From Kiritimatiellia bacterium (GTDB lineage: Bacteria; Verrucomicrobiota; Kiritimatiellia; SLAD01), in the NCBI GenBank assembly GCA_007123265.1, contig SKLK01000273.1, positions 1 to 34,037 on the forward strand: 34,037 nt of DNA, given 5' to 3'. Positions 1 to 9,407 of this stretch are shown piece after piece. The notes beneath the pieces are model-generated. The model saw nothing but the letters and a program-made list of their open reading frames with translations, made no database searches and was not told where the DNA came from. Made by a program: the position numbers and the translations under genes. How positions within the stretch are numbered: position 1 is the first letter of the stretch; every line of letters begins with the position of its first letter.

Positions 1-76
1 ACCACGCAGATGGTGCAGTCGGCGCACTAGTGTTGGTCTTTCCCGCGTTCAGCCACACCGTCGCGGCTCCTCAACG
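1..76. other. Unassigned left edge beyond priA
   Basis: These bases lie downstream of the priA stop. I see no convincing gene, RNA or terminator hairpin. A partial gene that continues outside the window cannot be excluded. Confidence 0.4.
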
Positions 77-2305
77 TTATAGAAGGGACAGCGCGTCGAC
101 GTCGATGGCATACGAGACCGACTTCGGCCATTTGATACCGTTCAAGACCTCGCGTAGGGGTTCCACCGCAGCCTTGACCCTGCGTGATCGTAATAGGATT
201 TGGTAGCGATAGACTCCCTTGATGCGCGCCAAGGGAGCGGGCGTACCGCCACTGCAACGAATCGCCGGGTCCAGCTTTGGTTTCAGTCGACTCACCACTA
301 GCTCACAGAGTTGGGCCACAGCTCCTTCGTCGGCTCCGCGCAGGGTTACAGAAATCACATGAGCGAAGGGCGGATAATCGAGTTCCCGGCGAAACTCGAT
401 TTCCTGATCGAAAAACCGCTCGTAATCCAGCGCCCGCGCCGCCTGAATGGCAGGATGAAACGGCGTGAACGTTTGGACGATGACTTCGCCCGACACATCG
501 CCACGGCCGGCCCGGCCGGCCACTTGTGTAATCAATTGAAACGTGCGCTCCCCGGCTCGAAAATCGGGGAGGTGCAGCCCCATATCCGCATTGATCACGC
601 CCACCAGTGTCACGTTGGGGAAGTCCAGCCCCTTGGCAATCATCTGCGTACCCAACAAGATATCGATATCACCAGCCCGGAATGCGCCCAACAACTCGCC
701 ATACGCCTCTTTTCGAGTTGTCGTATCCGCATCCATTCGTTTGATTCGCGCATGCCCGAAGCAGGCGGCTACGGCTTCCTCAACGCGTTGCGTCCCCAGC
801 CCCGCATAGCGAAAGGCGGGATCCCGGCAGTCTTGATTGGGGCAAACCGAGGGTACGGATCGACAGGCGCCGCACAGATGACAGCGCAACTCATGGGTGG
901 CCTTGTGGTAGGTCATCGACACGCTGCATGCCTCACATTCCGCGACATATCCGCAGCGCGGGCAGACCAAAGACGTGGCAAAGCCACGTCGATTCAGAAA
1001 GAGTATGGTTTGTTCTCCACGTTCCAGGCGGACGGCGATCGCCTCCATTAATGCCCGGGACAGGACATTAAGTCGTCCCTCCCGTTCCATTTCCACGCGC
1101 ATATCCACGACTTGTATGACGGGCATTTCGCGGTGATCCACCCGCGCCGGCATCGCGGCAAGCGCGTATTTTCCCGTGCGCGCGTTGTGAATCGATTCCA
1201 ACGAGGGTGTAGCCGATCCCAAGACCACCGCGCATCCTTCCAGCTTGCCCCGGACGACCGCCACATCGCGCGCGTGGTAGCGCGGAGCTTCTTCTTGCTT
1301 ATAGCTGTTTTCATGCTCTTCATCGACAATGATCAATCCGAGCGGCTCGACCGGTGCGAAAAGTGCCGAGCGGGCGCCGATCACGATGCGGGCACGACCG
1401 TTGCGTATGCGGTGCCATTCATCATGCCGTTCCCCGCCCGACAAGTGACTGTGCAACACGGCGACGATATCACCGAAGCGCGCGCGAAAGCGTTCGACAG
1501 TCTGCGGCGTCAGCGCAATTTCCGGGACCAGGACCAAGGCCCCCTGCCCCGCGTCCAGCACCTCTTGCAAGGCCTGTAAATACACTTCTGTTTTGCCGCT
1601 ACCCGTCACGCCGAACAGCAGGACAACTCCCGGATCCGATTGATGCCGGGCCGCACTAATCCGCTTCAACGCCGCGGCCTGTTGGGTCATCAGCGGCAGG
1701 GGTTGGGTCGGAACGACGTGATACTTTTCGAACGGATCCCGATTTACCTGTCGTTTCTCAATTCGGATCCACCCCTTCTTTTCCATTGCCCGCACGACCG
1801 CCAGCGTCGCCCCGGTTTCCTGCGTTAAACGTGGCAAGGCAACCACGGGCTCACGTTCCATGAAATCAAGCACCAAGGCCTGTTTAGCGGCTCGTTTTCG
1901 CCATGCGGGATCGCTGTTCACTGGCGCGTCAGTGACGCGATGGATGTAGGGAATCGCTTTGAACGCGCGCTTCACGCGCCGTACATCGCTGGGCAAAATG
2001 GTGCGGACCACCACTTCAAAGGGCGCGGCATAATACGACGACATCCAGCGCGCCAGCCGCATCACCGACGGGGTTATCAACGGGCCATCCCCCACCACTC
2101 GCCGAATCGGTTTGAGTCGGGCCACCGAGGCCTGCTCGGGCAAGCTCACCACATACCCGGTCACCTGCCGGGCCCCAAACGGGACCACCACTTGAACACC
2201 GGGCACCACCGCCGACCGTAGCGGCGCTGGAATGCTATAGTCGAACTCGCGGTCCAGCGAAAGTTCGACGATAACGCGGGCGATACCGCCTTTCACCTCA
2301 CTCAC
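77..2305 (-). CDS. priA: Primosomal protein N' (PriA), replication-restart helicase
   Basis: This is the 3'-5' helicase that reloads the replisome at collapsed forks. About 742 residues is the usual length. Seen in the protein: an N-terminal DNA-binding part with D-R-E-F-D-Y near residue 20, Walker A GVTGSGKT near 233, a DEEH box near 329, and eight zinc-binding cysteines between about 449 and 494 (C-x2-C, C-x2-C, C-x2-C, then C-x4-C). Q-V-A-G-R-A-G-R (helicase motif VI) lies near 595, and the C-terminus ends [12 protein letters not shown] at 2308 opens the frame, but the GTG at 2305 is preceded by AAGGTG at 6-nt spacing and is preferred; a further GTG lies at 2296. The start overlaps the end of yjbQ, so the two are probably translationally coupled. 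Confidence 0.96.
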   Translation of the reverse strand: MSEVKGGIARVIVELSLDREFDYSIPAPLRSAVVPGVQVVVPFGARQVTGYVVSLPEQASVARLKPIRRVVGDGPLITPSVMRLARWMSSYYAAPFEVVVRTILPSDVRRVKRAFKAIPYIHRVTDAPVNSDPAWRKRAAKQALVLDFMEREPVVALPRLTQETGATLAVVRAMEKKGWIRIEKRQVNRDPFEKYHVVPTQPLPLMTQQAAALKRISAARHQSDPGVVLLFGVTGSGKTEVYLQALQEVLDAGQGALVLVPEIALTPQTVERFRARFGDIVAVLHSHLSGGERHDEWHRIRNGRARIVIGARSALFAPVEPLGLIIVDEEHENSYKQEEAPRYHARDVAVVRGKLEGCAVVLGSATPSLESIHNARTGKYALAAMPARVDHREMPVIQVVDMRVEMEREGRLNVLSRALMEAIAVRLERGEQTILFLNRRGFATSLVCPRCGYVAECEACSVSMTYHKATHELRCHLCGACRSVPSVCPNQDCRDPAFRYAGLGTQRVEEAVAACFGHARIKRMDADTTTRKEAYGELLGAFRAGDIDILLGTQMIAKGLDFPNVTLVGVINADMGLHLPDFRAGERTFQLITQVAGRAGRGDVSGEVIVQTFTPFHPAIQAARALDYERFFDQEIEFRRELDYPPFAHVISVTLRGADEGAVAQLCELVVSRLKPKLDPAIRCSGGTPAPLARIKGVYRYQILLRSRRVKAAVEPLREVLNGIKWPKSVSYAIDVDALSLL

Positions 2306-2714
2306 CAATCACCTTAATCAGGGCGCGCTTCTTTCGCTTACCATCCAATTCATAGTAGAAGATTTGTTCCCAGGGCCCGAAATCCAGTTCCCCTGCGGTT
2401 ATCGCCACCACCACCTCCCGCCCCATGATGGTCCGCTTCAAATGTGCGTCGGCATTATCTTCATACCCATTGTGGGCATACTGCTCGTAGGGCTTTTCGG
2501 GGGCCAATTTTTCCAGCCATTTCTCGTAATCCGCGTGCAATCCACTCTCGTCATCATTGATAAATACGCTCGCCGTGATATGCATGGCGTTAACGAGAAC
2601 AAGCCCCTCACGGACACCACTTTCTGTCACCGATGCCTGTACGTCCCGGGTGATATTGACCAATCCGCGTCGGGCCGGCACCTCAAACCACAGCTCTTTG
2701 CGCAACGTTTTCAT
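2298..2714 (-). CDS. yjbQ: YjbQ/UPF0047 family protein (secondary thiamine-phosphate synthase type)
   Basis: This is a 138-residue member of the YjbQ (UPF0047) family, small trimeric proteins with weak thiamine-phosphate synthase activity whose main role is unclear. Family hallmarks seen: [12 protein letters not shown] near residue 46, A-H-L-K-R-T near 89, and the C-terminal pattern G[12 protein letters not shown] with basic residues after it. AAGAGGAG stands about 8 nt before the ATG. The gene runs into priA with an overlap of a few bases and is divergent from dinG across 55 bp. No thiamine pathway genes are nearby, so the enzymatic name should be held loosely. Confidence 0.9.
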   Translation of the reverse strand: MKTLRKELWFEVPARRGLVNITRDVQASVTESGVREGLVLVNAMHITASVFINDDESGLHADYEKWLEKLAPEKPYEQYAHNGYEDNADAHLKRTIMGREVVVAITAGELDFGPWEQIFYYELDGKRKKRALIKVIGE

Positions 2715-2769
2715 CTAGCCGCTCCTCTTTTTGTTTTCCTATCCGCCCTAACATGACAAACTGCCCGGC

Positions 2770-4800
2770 ATGATAGCACCGCGCACGCCTGATTCAAACC
2801 CTTCAGCCAGTCTGGACATCCGAGCGGACGTCGATCGCTTTTTTAGCCCGGGCGGCGAACTGGCGCGTGCGCGGCAAAACGCCACGCACCCCTTCGAATA
2901 TCGTCCCCAACAACAGCAGATGGCGGGTGAAGTCGCCGCCGCAATCGAGCGTCAGCAGCATTTGGCCATCGAGGCGGGTACCGGCGTGGGCAAGAGTTTC
3001 GCCTACTTGGTTCCGCTGATTCTGGCGGCGGTACAACAAAAGATCCAAGTCGTCGTTTCGACCTATACGATCAGCCTACAGGAACAGTTGATGTATAAGG
3101 ACATTCCATTTCTCCAGCAACATTTGGGCGTCGATTTCAAAGCGGTGCTGGTCAAGGGCCGCACCAACTACCTGTGCCTGCGGCGTCTGGCCCGCACGCG
3201 CATGCTTGAAGGGGACCTGTTCAAGGCCGGGAAAGCCCAGGAATTGGATGCCATTCAGGCGTGGGCCGATACCACAGCCGAGGGCAGCCTGCAGGACATG
3301 GACCAACAACCGTCCGCCGATATTTGGAGCTCGGTCTGCTGCGAACATGGTAACTGTCTTTGGCAGAAATGCCCTGAATACAAACCCTGTTTTCTGATGC
3401 GGGCGCGGGCGGAGGCGCAAGACGCGCATCTCCTGATTGTGAATCATCATTTGCTCTTTTCGGACCTAGCCATGCGTGTCGTTGGCGGCTCGTTCCTGCC
3501 CGATTACCGCTACCTGGTGATTGACGAGGCCCATCAAATGGAGGCGGTGGCCTCCGACCATTTGGGCCTGCGCCTGTCGCAGTACATGTTCGAGCATTGG
3601 CTGCGGCGGCTCTATATCCCCGATAGCAAGAAGGGATTGCTCAGCTATTTGCGCAAGGGCGGCGAGCCGGTCCATTTAGCGACGGTCCTTTGGGACGAAG
3701 TGCTCGCCTTCTTCGTGGAGCTGGATCAATGGGCCGATTTTCAGCGGCGCGAACAGTCTCAGCGCGTCGTGGCCCGGCCTTTGACCCTGCGTTCACATGT
3801 GACGGACCATATGGACCGTTTAATTCGCGCGTTGAAGGTGGTGGCCGAAGACGTCCCGCAACAAGATGTCCACGCCGAGCTTCAATCATGCATTCGACGC
3901 GGGGAAGACATGCGTAATGCGCTGCATGCCTTCATTCATCAATCCTGTGAAGACCACGTCTATTGGGTTGAACAGCAAGGGCAACGGCGACGGCAGGTGG
4001 TTTGCTATGCGGCACCGATTGAAGTGGGCCCGGCCCTGCGGGCTTCTTTATTCGACGAGGTGCCCTGTGTCGTTATGACGAGCGCCACCTTGTCGGTGAA
4101 TCAATCCCTCGACTATTTCACGCAGCGCGTCGGGGCTGAGCCTTGCCCGTCGGTACGTGTCGGGTCCCCGTTCGATTACGAGCGCCAAATGCGCATTCTC
4201 ATCCCTCGAAACATGCCGGACCCCAATGATGCCGAAGCCTTCGTACCGGCTTGTATCCAAGCCATTCAACGCTACACCCAACAGACCAGCGGCCACGCGT
4301 TTGTGCTTTTCACCAGTGACCGGCTCATGCGGCAGGCTGCGGAAGGAACACGGGCGTTCTTCGCTGATGCATCGATACGTCTTCTGGTTCAAGGCGACGG
4401 CCTATCCCGGCATGCGATGCTGGAAGCCTTCAAACAAGAGCCAGGGTGTGTCTTGTTCGGGCTCGACAGCTTCTGGATGGGTGTGGATGTCCCCGGCGAT
4501 GCCCTGCGCAACGTGATTATCACCCGCCTCCCCTTCGCCGTTCCGGATCAGCCTTTGATTAAAGCGCGAATGGATCGGATCCGCGAAAAGGGGGGGGAAC
4601 CGTTTATGGAGTATTCGTTGCCAGAAGCGATTCTCAAATTCAGACAGGGCGTCGGCCGCCTGATCCGTACCGGAACCGACGAGGGCGTGGTGGTGGTGCT
4701 CGACCGACGCATTATTCAAAAGCGGTATGGCCGCTTGTTTCTCAAGTCGATCCCCTCCTGCCCCGTGGAAATCATTGAAGATGAATCCGGCGCGGGTTAA
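2770..4800 (+). CDS. dinG: DinG-family ATP-dependent DNA helicase (XPD-like, Fe-S)
   Basis: This is a superfamily 2 5'-3' helicase of the DinG/XPD type, likely resolving R-loops, G-quadruplexes or blocked forks. The 676 residues fit the family. Walker A (AGTGVGKS) is at 69-76, the DEAH box at 252-255, and the Q-x2-G-R-x-I-R motif VI near the C-terminus. Four cysteines at about 136, 196, 201 and 207 have the spacing of the DinG iron-sulfur cluster (5 then 6 residues between the last three). There is no N-terminal exonuclease domain of the kind in Gram-positive DinG. The ATG has no good Shine-Dalgarno sequence. A run of A4G8 near 4587-4598 lies in an intact, conserved stretch. Confidence 0.93.
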   Translation: MIAPRTPDSNPSASLDIRADVDRFFSPGGELARARQNATHPFEYRPQQQQMAGEVAAAIERQQHLAIEAGTGVGKSFAYLVPLILAAVQQKIQVVVSTYTISLQEQLMYKDIPFLQQHLGVDFKAVLVKGRTNYLCLRRLARTRMLEGDLFKAGKAQELDAIQAWADTTAEGSLQDMDQQPSADIWSSVCCEHGNCLWQKCPEYKPCFLMRARAEAQDAHLLIVNHHLLFSDLAMRVVGGSFLPDYRYLVIDEAHQMEAVASDHLGLRLSQYMFEHWLRRLYIPDSKKGLLSYLRKGGEPVHLATVLWDEVLAFFVELDQWADFQRREQSQRVVARPLTLRSHVTDHMDRLIRALKVVAEDVPQQDVHAELQSCIRRGEDMRNALHAFIHQSCEDHVYWVEQQGQRRRQVVCYAAPIEVGPALRASLFDEVPCVVMTSATLSVNQSLDYFTQRVGAEPCPSVRVGSPFDYERQMRILIPRNMPDPNDAEAFVPACIQAIQRYTQQTSGHAFVLFTSDRLMRQAAEGTRAFFADASIRLLVQGDGLSRHAMLEAFKQEPGCVLFGLDSFWMGVDVPGDALRNVIITRLPFAVPDQPLIKARMDRIREKGGEPFMEYSLPEAILKFRQGVGRLIRTGTDEGVVVVLDRRIIQKRYGRLFLKSIPSCPVEIIEDESGAG

Positions 4801-4871
4801 TGATTGAAAAAGACCATCCATTCAGGAATACTCACCAGCGTCGACGTCGACGAGGAACGAGGAGATAAAAC

Positions 4872-5528
4872 ATGCAGCGGATAAAAGCAGTATTCATTTC
4901 AATGGCCCTATTGGCCTATGCCGGCCAAGCTATGGCGGACATGTACTTTGATGCCGGTGTCAAATTATGGTATGCGGAGCCCAAGGTGACCGGACGGGCG
5001 CTCATGTACGGGCCTTCAGCCGTGCTTAGTGTGGATGATCTTTATTGGGCTCGGGGCTTCTACCTCTATGGCGACTACGACTATGTGCGCGATCGGGCAA
5101 CACGTGAAGTACAGGATTTCAGCAGTTACGACGCCGAGTTGTCCGGCGGCATCAATCTGGGTATCTTCCACGTTGGGGGCGGGATTCGCTGGGCGTCTGT
5201 CGTGATTGAGACGGAAGCGGACGAGGAAGCCGAAGAGGCTCGCCGCATTCGCACGCCCCAGTCCTACGGCCCGGTGATTATCGCGGGGCTATCGCAATCA
5301 TTTGCCGAGCCGCCCTGGGGATTCACCGGCAGCGCGTGGGGCTGGTATGCCGGCACGTCCTGGATGTTCTATGATGTCAAGAACGACAAAGGAGAACACA
5401 TCAACTTTGAAGCCGGCATCACCCATATGTCGGCGGGGATCTACAAGAGTTTGGGCTATCGCTTTAAGCACACCTTCGATCACGAGCGCATGGAAGGCTT
5501 CATGGCCACCATTATGTTCGAGTTTTAG
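4872..5528 (+). CDS. Predicted outer-membrane beta-barrel protein
   Basis: The family is not recognised. The 218-residue product has a clear signal peptide: K-R-type basic start, a hydrophobic core, and A-M-A near residue 22 before D-M-Y-F. The mature part has alternating aromatic/glycine strands (for example G-G-I-N-L-G-I-F-H-V-G-G-G near 94) and ends in M-F-E-F. A terminal phenylalanine is the usual C-terminal signal for outer-membrane barrel insertion. The size suits a small barrel of about 8 to 10 strands. A GAGGAG element lies about 7 nt before the ATG. It follows dinG by 71 bp on the same strand and meets the TPR gene end-to-end. The substrate is unknown. Confidence 0.7.
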   Translation: MQRIKAVFISMALLAYAGQAMADMYFDAGVKLWYAEPKVTGRALMYGPSAVLSVDDLYWARGFYLYGDYDYVRDRATREVQDFSSYDAELSGGINLGIFHVGGGIRWASVVIETEADEEAEEARRIRTPQSYGPVIIAGLSQSFAEPPWGFTGSAWGWYAGTSWMFYDVKNDKGEHINFEAGITHMSAGIYKSLGYRFKHTFDHERMEGFMATIMFEF

Positions 5529-5543
5529 CGTCGGGGGAAGGGA

Positions 5544-6650
5544 CTAAGGCGTTTCGCTCAACTGCACAATGAGGTCTTCGAACGCGGATTCACCACGCAA
5601 GGGATCGAACACCCGGCGGCTCATCCAAGCCAGGGCGTGACGAGGATCCACCTGATCCACCGCCCGGGTCAACGCAGCCATGGCCTCCCGATGTTGTCCC
5701 GCTTGCGTATGCGCTTTGGCGAGCTGGAAAAGAAGCTCCGGAGTGGCGGGCATGACACGGTCTGCACGCGTCAACAGATAGGCCGCTTGCTCCCAGTGCT
5801 GTCCGTCCGCCAAAAGGGACGCTAGAGAAATCATCGGTTGCAGGTGCCGGGGTTCGAGTCCCGCATAGATTTCGAATGCGCGCAAGGCCTCGGCGGGGCG
5901 GTTTTGTTCGGCATACACCAGCGCCATATTGAACTGGGCTTGCGGATAATCGGTCTGGGCCTCGATCGCGGCGCGAAATTCCTTTTCGGCCTTTTCCAGA
6001 TTGCCTATCCGCAAATAAATCACACCCAGATTATTCGCCGATGCAGGAGACAGTGGCTCCTGTTCGCGCGCTTGCTCAAACGCAGCGGCGGCCTGCTGGT
6101 ATGCACCTGCGTCCATGTGAATAGCGGCCATTAGCGGATAGACCCCGCGCAATTGGGGGAAAATATCCAAGGCCGCTTGATAATGGTGCAGCGAGGCTTC
6201 CGTATCTTGCGTCCGTTGCGCCTGCTCGGCCTGCAGCAGATGGTAGGTGGCTCGCTTGAGCCATTCCCGGTGCCAAGGGTCACCGGTGGGGACCCGCTCT
6301 TGCTGAGAAGGGTGGTCCGTCAACAAGTCCAACAGGCCGGCATACCGCGCATCAACAGGTGGCCTCCCGGAACGTTGGACATCGACAGCACCGATCATCG
6401 GCGGAGACGTCTCAAAGCGAGCCCCATCCACCGGCTGATCGTCCGCCATTCGCGCCTGTTGAAATGAAACCACAATCACCAGCCCCACGATGGCTAACCC
6501 AAGCAGCGCGGTAAACACGTTCTGCAAACGCTGTCGCCGAAGCGACATGAGCCACACATTATCCGGAGGCGACTTCGACGGATCTGCGCCTGTTTGTAGC
6601 GGAGACGCCGGTTTCGATGAACGGGTCGTATAGATGTCATTGCGTGTCAT
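5544..6650 (-). CDS. Membrane-anchored TPR repeat protein (second of a pair)
   Basis: About 368 residues: a short cytoplasmic tail rich in S/P/R, one transmembrane helix at about 44-63 (A-L-L-G-L-A-I-V-G-L-V-I-V-V), a linker, then roughly six to seven tetratricopeptide repeats from about 125 to the end (for example N-N-L-G-V-I-Y-L-R-I-G-N-L-E-K-A). TPRs are protein-binding scaffolds, here expected in the periplasm. The reading frame opens at 6662, but the ATG at 6650 forms an ATGA overlap with the stop of the upstream TPR gene and is preferred. Similar architecture and a similar C-terminal ending suggest it is a paralogue of its upstream neighbour. Function unknown. Confidence 0.82.
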   Translation of the reverse strand: MTRNDIYTTRSSKPASPLQTGADPSKSPPDNVWLMSLRRQRLQNVFTALLGLAIVGLVIVVSFQQARMADDQPVDGARFETSPPMIGAVDVQRSGRPPVDARYAGLLDLLTDHPSQQERVPTGDPWHREWLKRATYHLLQAEQAQRTQDTEASLHHYQAALDIFPQLRGVYPLMAAIHMDAGAYQQAAAAFEQAREQEPLSPASANNLGVIYLRIGNLEKAEKEFRAAIEAQTDYPQAQFNMALVYAEQNRPAEALRAFEIYAGLEPRHLQPMISLASLLADGQHWEQAAYLLTRADRVMPATPELLFQLAKAHTQAGQHREAMAALTRAVDQVDPRHALAWMSRRVFDPLRGESAFEDLIVQLSETP

Positions 6651-7912
6651 GGTGGGGCCCATCCCCGATCCGACACATTCGGATCCTGACCTCGCGAGGC
6701 CATCGGTTGCACCTCTGCCGATACGGGATCGGTGACCACGTCCGGTGTAATGGCCGCTTCCCCGCCCATTATTTCGCGGGCCCGCTCCGCCAGTGTGGCT
6801 TCGAATTGACGGGCGATCTCAGTAAGCCGGATGGACCGGAAGGCCGGCTGCTGGAGCAAGCGATACACCACATCCGGTGCCGTCAAGTCCTCGAGCCGAT
6901 CCAAATAGCGAATCACTTCATCGATCCGCCCCATCAACGCCGTAACGGCTGCCGCGTCCACATAGAGTGATGCCCAGTCGGGCGCCACCTGAATCGCCTT
7001 TTGCAAGTGTGTCAGCGCCCCCCCATAGTCGCCCCGAGAAGCAACCAGATAGGCTTTTTCCTTCAATGCTTGCGGATTATCCGGCTGTAGCCGCAGGAAC
7101 CGGTCCAATTCCTCCTCGGCCCGGGCTTCATTGCCTTGGGCGAAATAACACAGAGACAAATTGAAGTGGGCAGGGGCAAAATCCGGATTCAAATCCAAAA
7201 TCGTATTAAACAAATCCCGGGCTTGGGCAATCCGGTTCTGATACAGCAACGCGACACCCAAATCATTGAGCCACTCGGCATTGCCCGGATCCGTTTCCAA
7301 CGCCCGTTCCAGGGCCACCTCGGCCCGGCTATAATCACCCAATTGCAGGTAGATTTGGCCCAACTCGGACCAGCCTTGGGTCAAGTGCGGCCATATTTCC
7401 AAGGCCTCTTTAAGCCGTACCAACGCCTCTTCGATATTGCCCACTGTCAATAATGCCGACGCGCGACGCTGCATAAGTATGGCCCGCCGCATCGCATCCG
7501 TGTCCAGTTCCGTTCGCACGCGGGCCCCGCCCGCTCCATCGGTCTGCTCATCCACCATCACGCCCAGACCAGGCGCGGGTTCGGTCGGGGGCGGAGGGGG
7601 GGACTGTACTTGTCGCGCCCGTGCCATGTGCCGTTGCCACGCCTGTCCGGTGATATAAATGGAGAGGAAAAGCAGACCAAACATCACCATCACGACCAAG
7701 GCAAACGTGCGGATATGGGAAATAAGGATCGCGTGGTGCAACGTCCCGGACCGGCGCCCCGCCTTGTCCCTAGTGGTCTTACGCCCAGCGTTAGCGGATG
7801 TCGGGGTACGCTGTTTGATGCCGGATACCTGACGGAGATACACCGACCCAGCCAGTGCAGCCTGTTTATCTTCACTGATAAACGGTCGTTCTTTACGTTC
7901 CGGATTCACCAT
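6647..7912 (-). CDS. Membrane-anchored TPR repeat protein (first of a pair)
   Basis: This 421-residue protein has a long basic cytoplasmic tail (about 1-68, rich in K/R/T/S), one transmembrane helix at about 69-88, a proline-rich linker with a P5 run (from a C/G-rich tract near 7590), then about six TPR units from about 145 to 340 (for example N-D-L-G-V-A-L-L-Y-Q-N-R-I-A-Q-A). GAGGA lies about 10 nt before the ATG. It is translationally coupled to the downstream TPR gene and divergent from the S41 protease gene across 131 bp. Partner and role unknown; the anchored-TPR layout suggests an envelope scaffold. Confidence 0.82.
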   Translation of the reverse strand: MVNPERKERPFISEDKQAALAGSVYLRQVSGIKQRTPTSANAGRKTTRDKAGRRSGTLHHAILISHIRTFALVVMVMFGLLFLSIYITGQAWQRHMARARQVQSPPPPPTEPAPGLGVMVDEQTDGAGGARVRTELDTDAMRRAILMQRRASALLTVGNIEEALVRLKEALEIWPHLTQGWSELGQIYLQLGDYSRAEVALERALETDPGNAEWLNDLGVALLYQNRIAQARDLFNTILDLNPDFAPAHFNLSLCYFAQGNEARAEEELDRFLRLQPDNPQALKEKAYLVASRGDYGGALTHLQKAIQVAPDWASLYVDAAAVTALMGRIDEVIRYLDRLEDLTAPDVVYRLLQQPAFRSIRLTEIARQFEATLAERAREIMGGEAAITPDVVTDPVSAEVQPMASRGQDPNVSDRGWAPP

Positions 7913-7957
7913 AGTATCTATTCCTCACGGTCTCACTGTACCGCGTCGGCAAGTCAG

Positions 7958-7986
7958 TTGCAAAGCATCGTTTTTTAGGCTATAGT
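7958..7986 (+). promoter_or_regulatory. Predicted sigma70-type promoter for the S41 protease gene
   Basis: TTGCAA (7958-7963), a 17-bp spacer, and TATAGT (7981-7986). This is close to consensus and lies 57 bp before the chosen ATG in a divergent intergenic region. Seen by eye, not tested. Confidence 0.55.
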
Positions 7987-8034
7987 CCCTCCGACGCTAG
8001 CGATTCTGAGAGAGGTTTCTGGGTGCATTCAAGC

Positions 8035-8040
8035 GAGGAA
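8035..8040 (+). promoter_or_regulatory. Ribosome binding site that decides the S41 protease start
   Basis: GAGGAA, with five bases between GAGG and the ATG at 8044. The upstream GTG at 8023 is less well placed, and the protein from 8044 starts directly with a normal signal-anchor. Confidence 0.6.
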
Positions 8041-8043
8041 GTT

Positions 8044-9363
8044 ATGCCATCACGTTGGATTGGGCGAAGTTTAAGTTGGGTATTTCTGGCCGCTCTGCTG
8101 ATCGGGAATTTGGTCATCGGAGCGCGGTTATACTCCGAAGAGGCTGCCAAAGAAGATCAGGACACGGTTTATGACCACATGAACCTGTTCACCACCGCGC
8201 TGGAGCAAATCCGCCGCAACTATGTCGACGCAGAAAAGACTGATTATCAGTCTCTCATCTATGGCGCCCTCAAGGGGATGCTGCAATCCCTCGACTCGCA
8301 CAGTGATTTTTTGGATCCGGAGATGTTTACCGACATGAAGGACGATACCTCCGGCCACTTTGGCGGGCTCGGCATCGTCATCAGCATGCGGAACAATATC
8401 CTCACCATTGTTGCCCCGATGGAAGACACTCCCGGATCCCGGGCAGGTCTGCTTTCTGGCGACCATATCGTGGAAATTGACGGGGAATCCACAGAAGGGC
8501 TGTCGCTGCAACAAGCGGTGCGCAAGCTCCGCGGTCCACCCGATACCGATGTTGATATCAAGATACTCCGCCCTTCAACCTCGGAGATCAAGGAGCACAC
8601 GATTACCCGTGCCATTATCGCGATCGAGAGCGTCAAAGATGCCCGGCTCATCAACGACCAAATTGGGTATGTACGCATTACCCAGTTCAACAACCCAACC
8701 AGCGCGGATCTGAAGAGCGCCCTGCGGGATCTTAAGGATCAAGGCATGAAAGGCTTAATCTTGGATCTGCGCAATAATCCAGGCGGTCTATTGAGTTCGG
8801 CCATTGAGGTGGCCCAACAGTTTGTTCGTCGCGGAGACTTGATCGTTTATACTCAAGGCCGGGACGGGCGCCGGGGCCAACGGTATACGGCGCGCGAACG
8901 AAATCCGTTCTTGGATTTTCCCATGGTCGTACTGATCAATGAAGGCAGCGCCAGCGCTTCGGAAATCGTTGCCGGCGCACTCCAAGATCATCGTCGCGCC
9001 ATCCTGATTGGCGAAAAGACCTTTGGCAAGGGTTCGGTGCAAAGCATTTTGCCCTTGGATGACGGGTCCGCCTTGCGGATCACCACCGCCCAATACTATA
9101 CCCCGCAGGAACGCGTTATTGATGAACGGGGTATCGAGCCGGACATTGTCGTCTCGATTGCGCCCGAAGATTGGCGGCGGCTGTTGATCAAACGCTCACG
9201 ACCGGAGAATGCGGATGACTTTGATGATGACGAGGATTTAGAGGATGTCATCGATATCCAATTGGAGCGCGCCGTGGATGTGTTGAAAGGCATTATGATT
9301 TTTGAGGCGAACAGTGGCGACGTCCCGAATCCAGGGCGCCGTTTGGCGGCTTCAAGGCGCTGA
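8044..9363 (+). CDS. S41 family C-terminal processing peptidase (CtpA/Prc type)
   Basis: This is a membrane-anchored periplasmic serine protease that trims or degrades proteins from their C-termini. About 439 residues: an N-terminal signal-anchor (S-W-V-F-L-A-A-L-L-I-G-N-L), a PDZ domain at about 104-183 (G-L-G-I-V-I, then A-G-L-L-S-G-D-H-I), and the S41 catalytic core. The catalytic serine is the middle one of S-A-S-A-S-E (about S304) and the catalytic lysine is in F-G-K-G-S-V-Q (about K329). The 25-residue gap between them is that of known CtpA/Prc enzymes. An unusual acidic stretch (D-D-F-D-D-D-E-D-L-E-D) follows the catalytic core near 391-401. tsaD follows by 44 bp and may be co-transcribed. 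Confidence 0.93.
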   Translation: MPSRWIGRSLSWVFLAALLIGNLVIGARLYSEEAAKEDQDTVYDHMNLFTTALEQIRRNYVDAEKTDYQSLIYGALKGMLQSLDSHSDFLDPEMFTDMKDDTSGHFGGLGIVISMRNNILTIVAPMEDTPGSRAGLLSGDHIVEIDGESTEGLSLQQAVRKLRGPPDTDVDIKILRPSTSEIKEHTITRAIIAIESVKDARLINDQIGYVRITQFNNPTSADLKSALRDLKDQGMKGLILDLRNNPGGLLSSAIEVAQQFVRRGDLIVYTQGRDGRRGQRYTARERNPFLDFPMVVLINEGSASASEIVAGALQDHRRAILIGEKTFGKGSVQSILPLDDGSALRITTAQYYTPQERVIDERGIEPDIVVSIAPEDWRRLLIKRSRPENADDFDDDEDLEDVIDIQLERAVDVLKGIMIFEANSGDVPNPGRRLAASRR

Positions 9364-9407
9364 CACTCGTATGCCTTGCGTCCAGAACCGTTTAGGCCAT
9401 TGACCTG

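Noticed and set aside
311-1051. Plus-strand 246-residue reading frame
   Set aside because: Lies fully inside priA on the opposite strand, with no domain pattern. Shadow of a real gene.
4585-4600. A4G8 tract in dinG as a phase-variation switch
   Set aside because: Conserved helicase residues continue in frame on both sides, and a switch in a helicase is not expected. No evidence of variation from one sequence.
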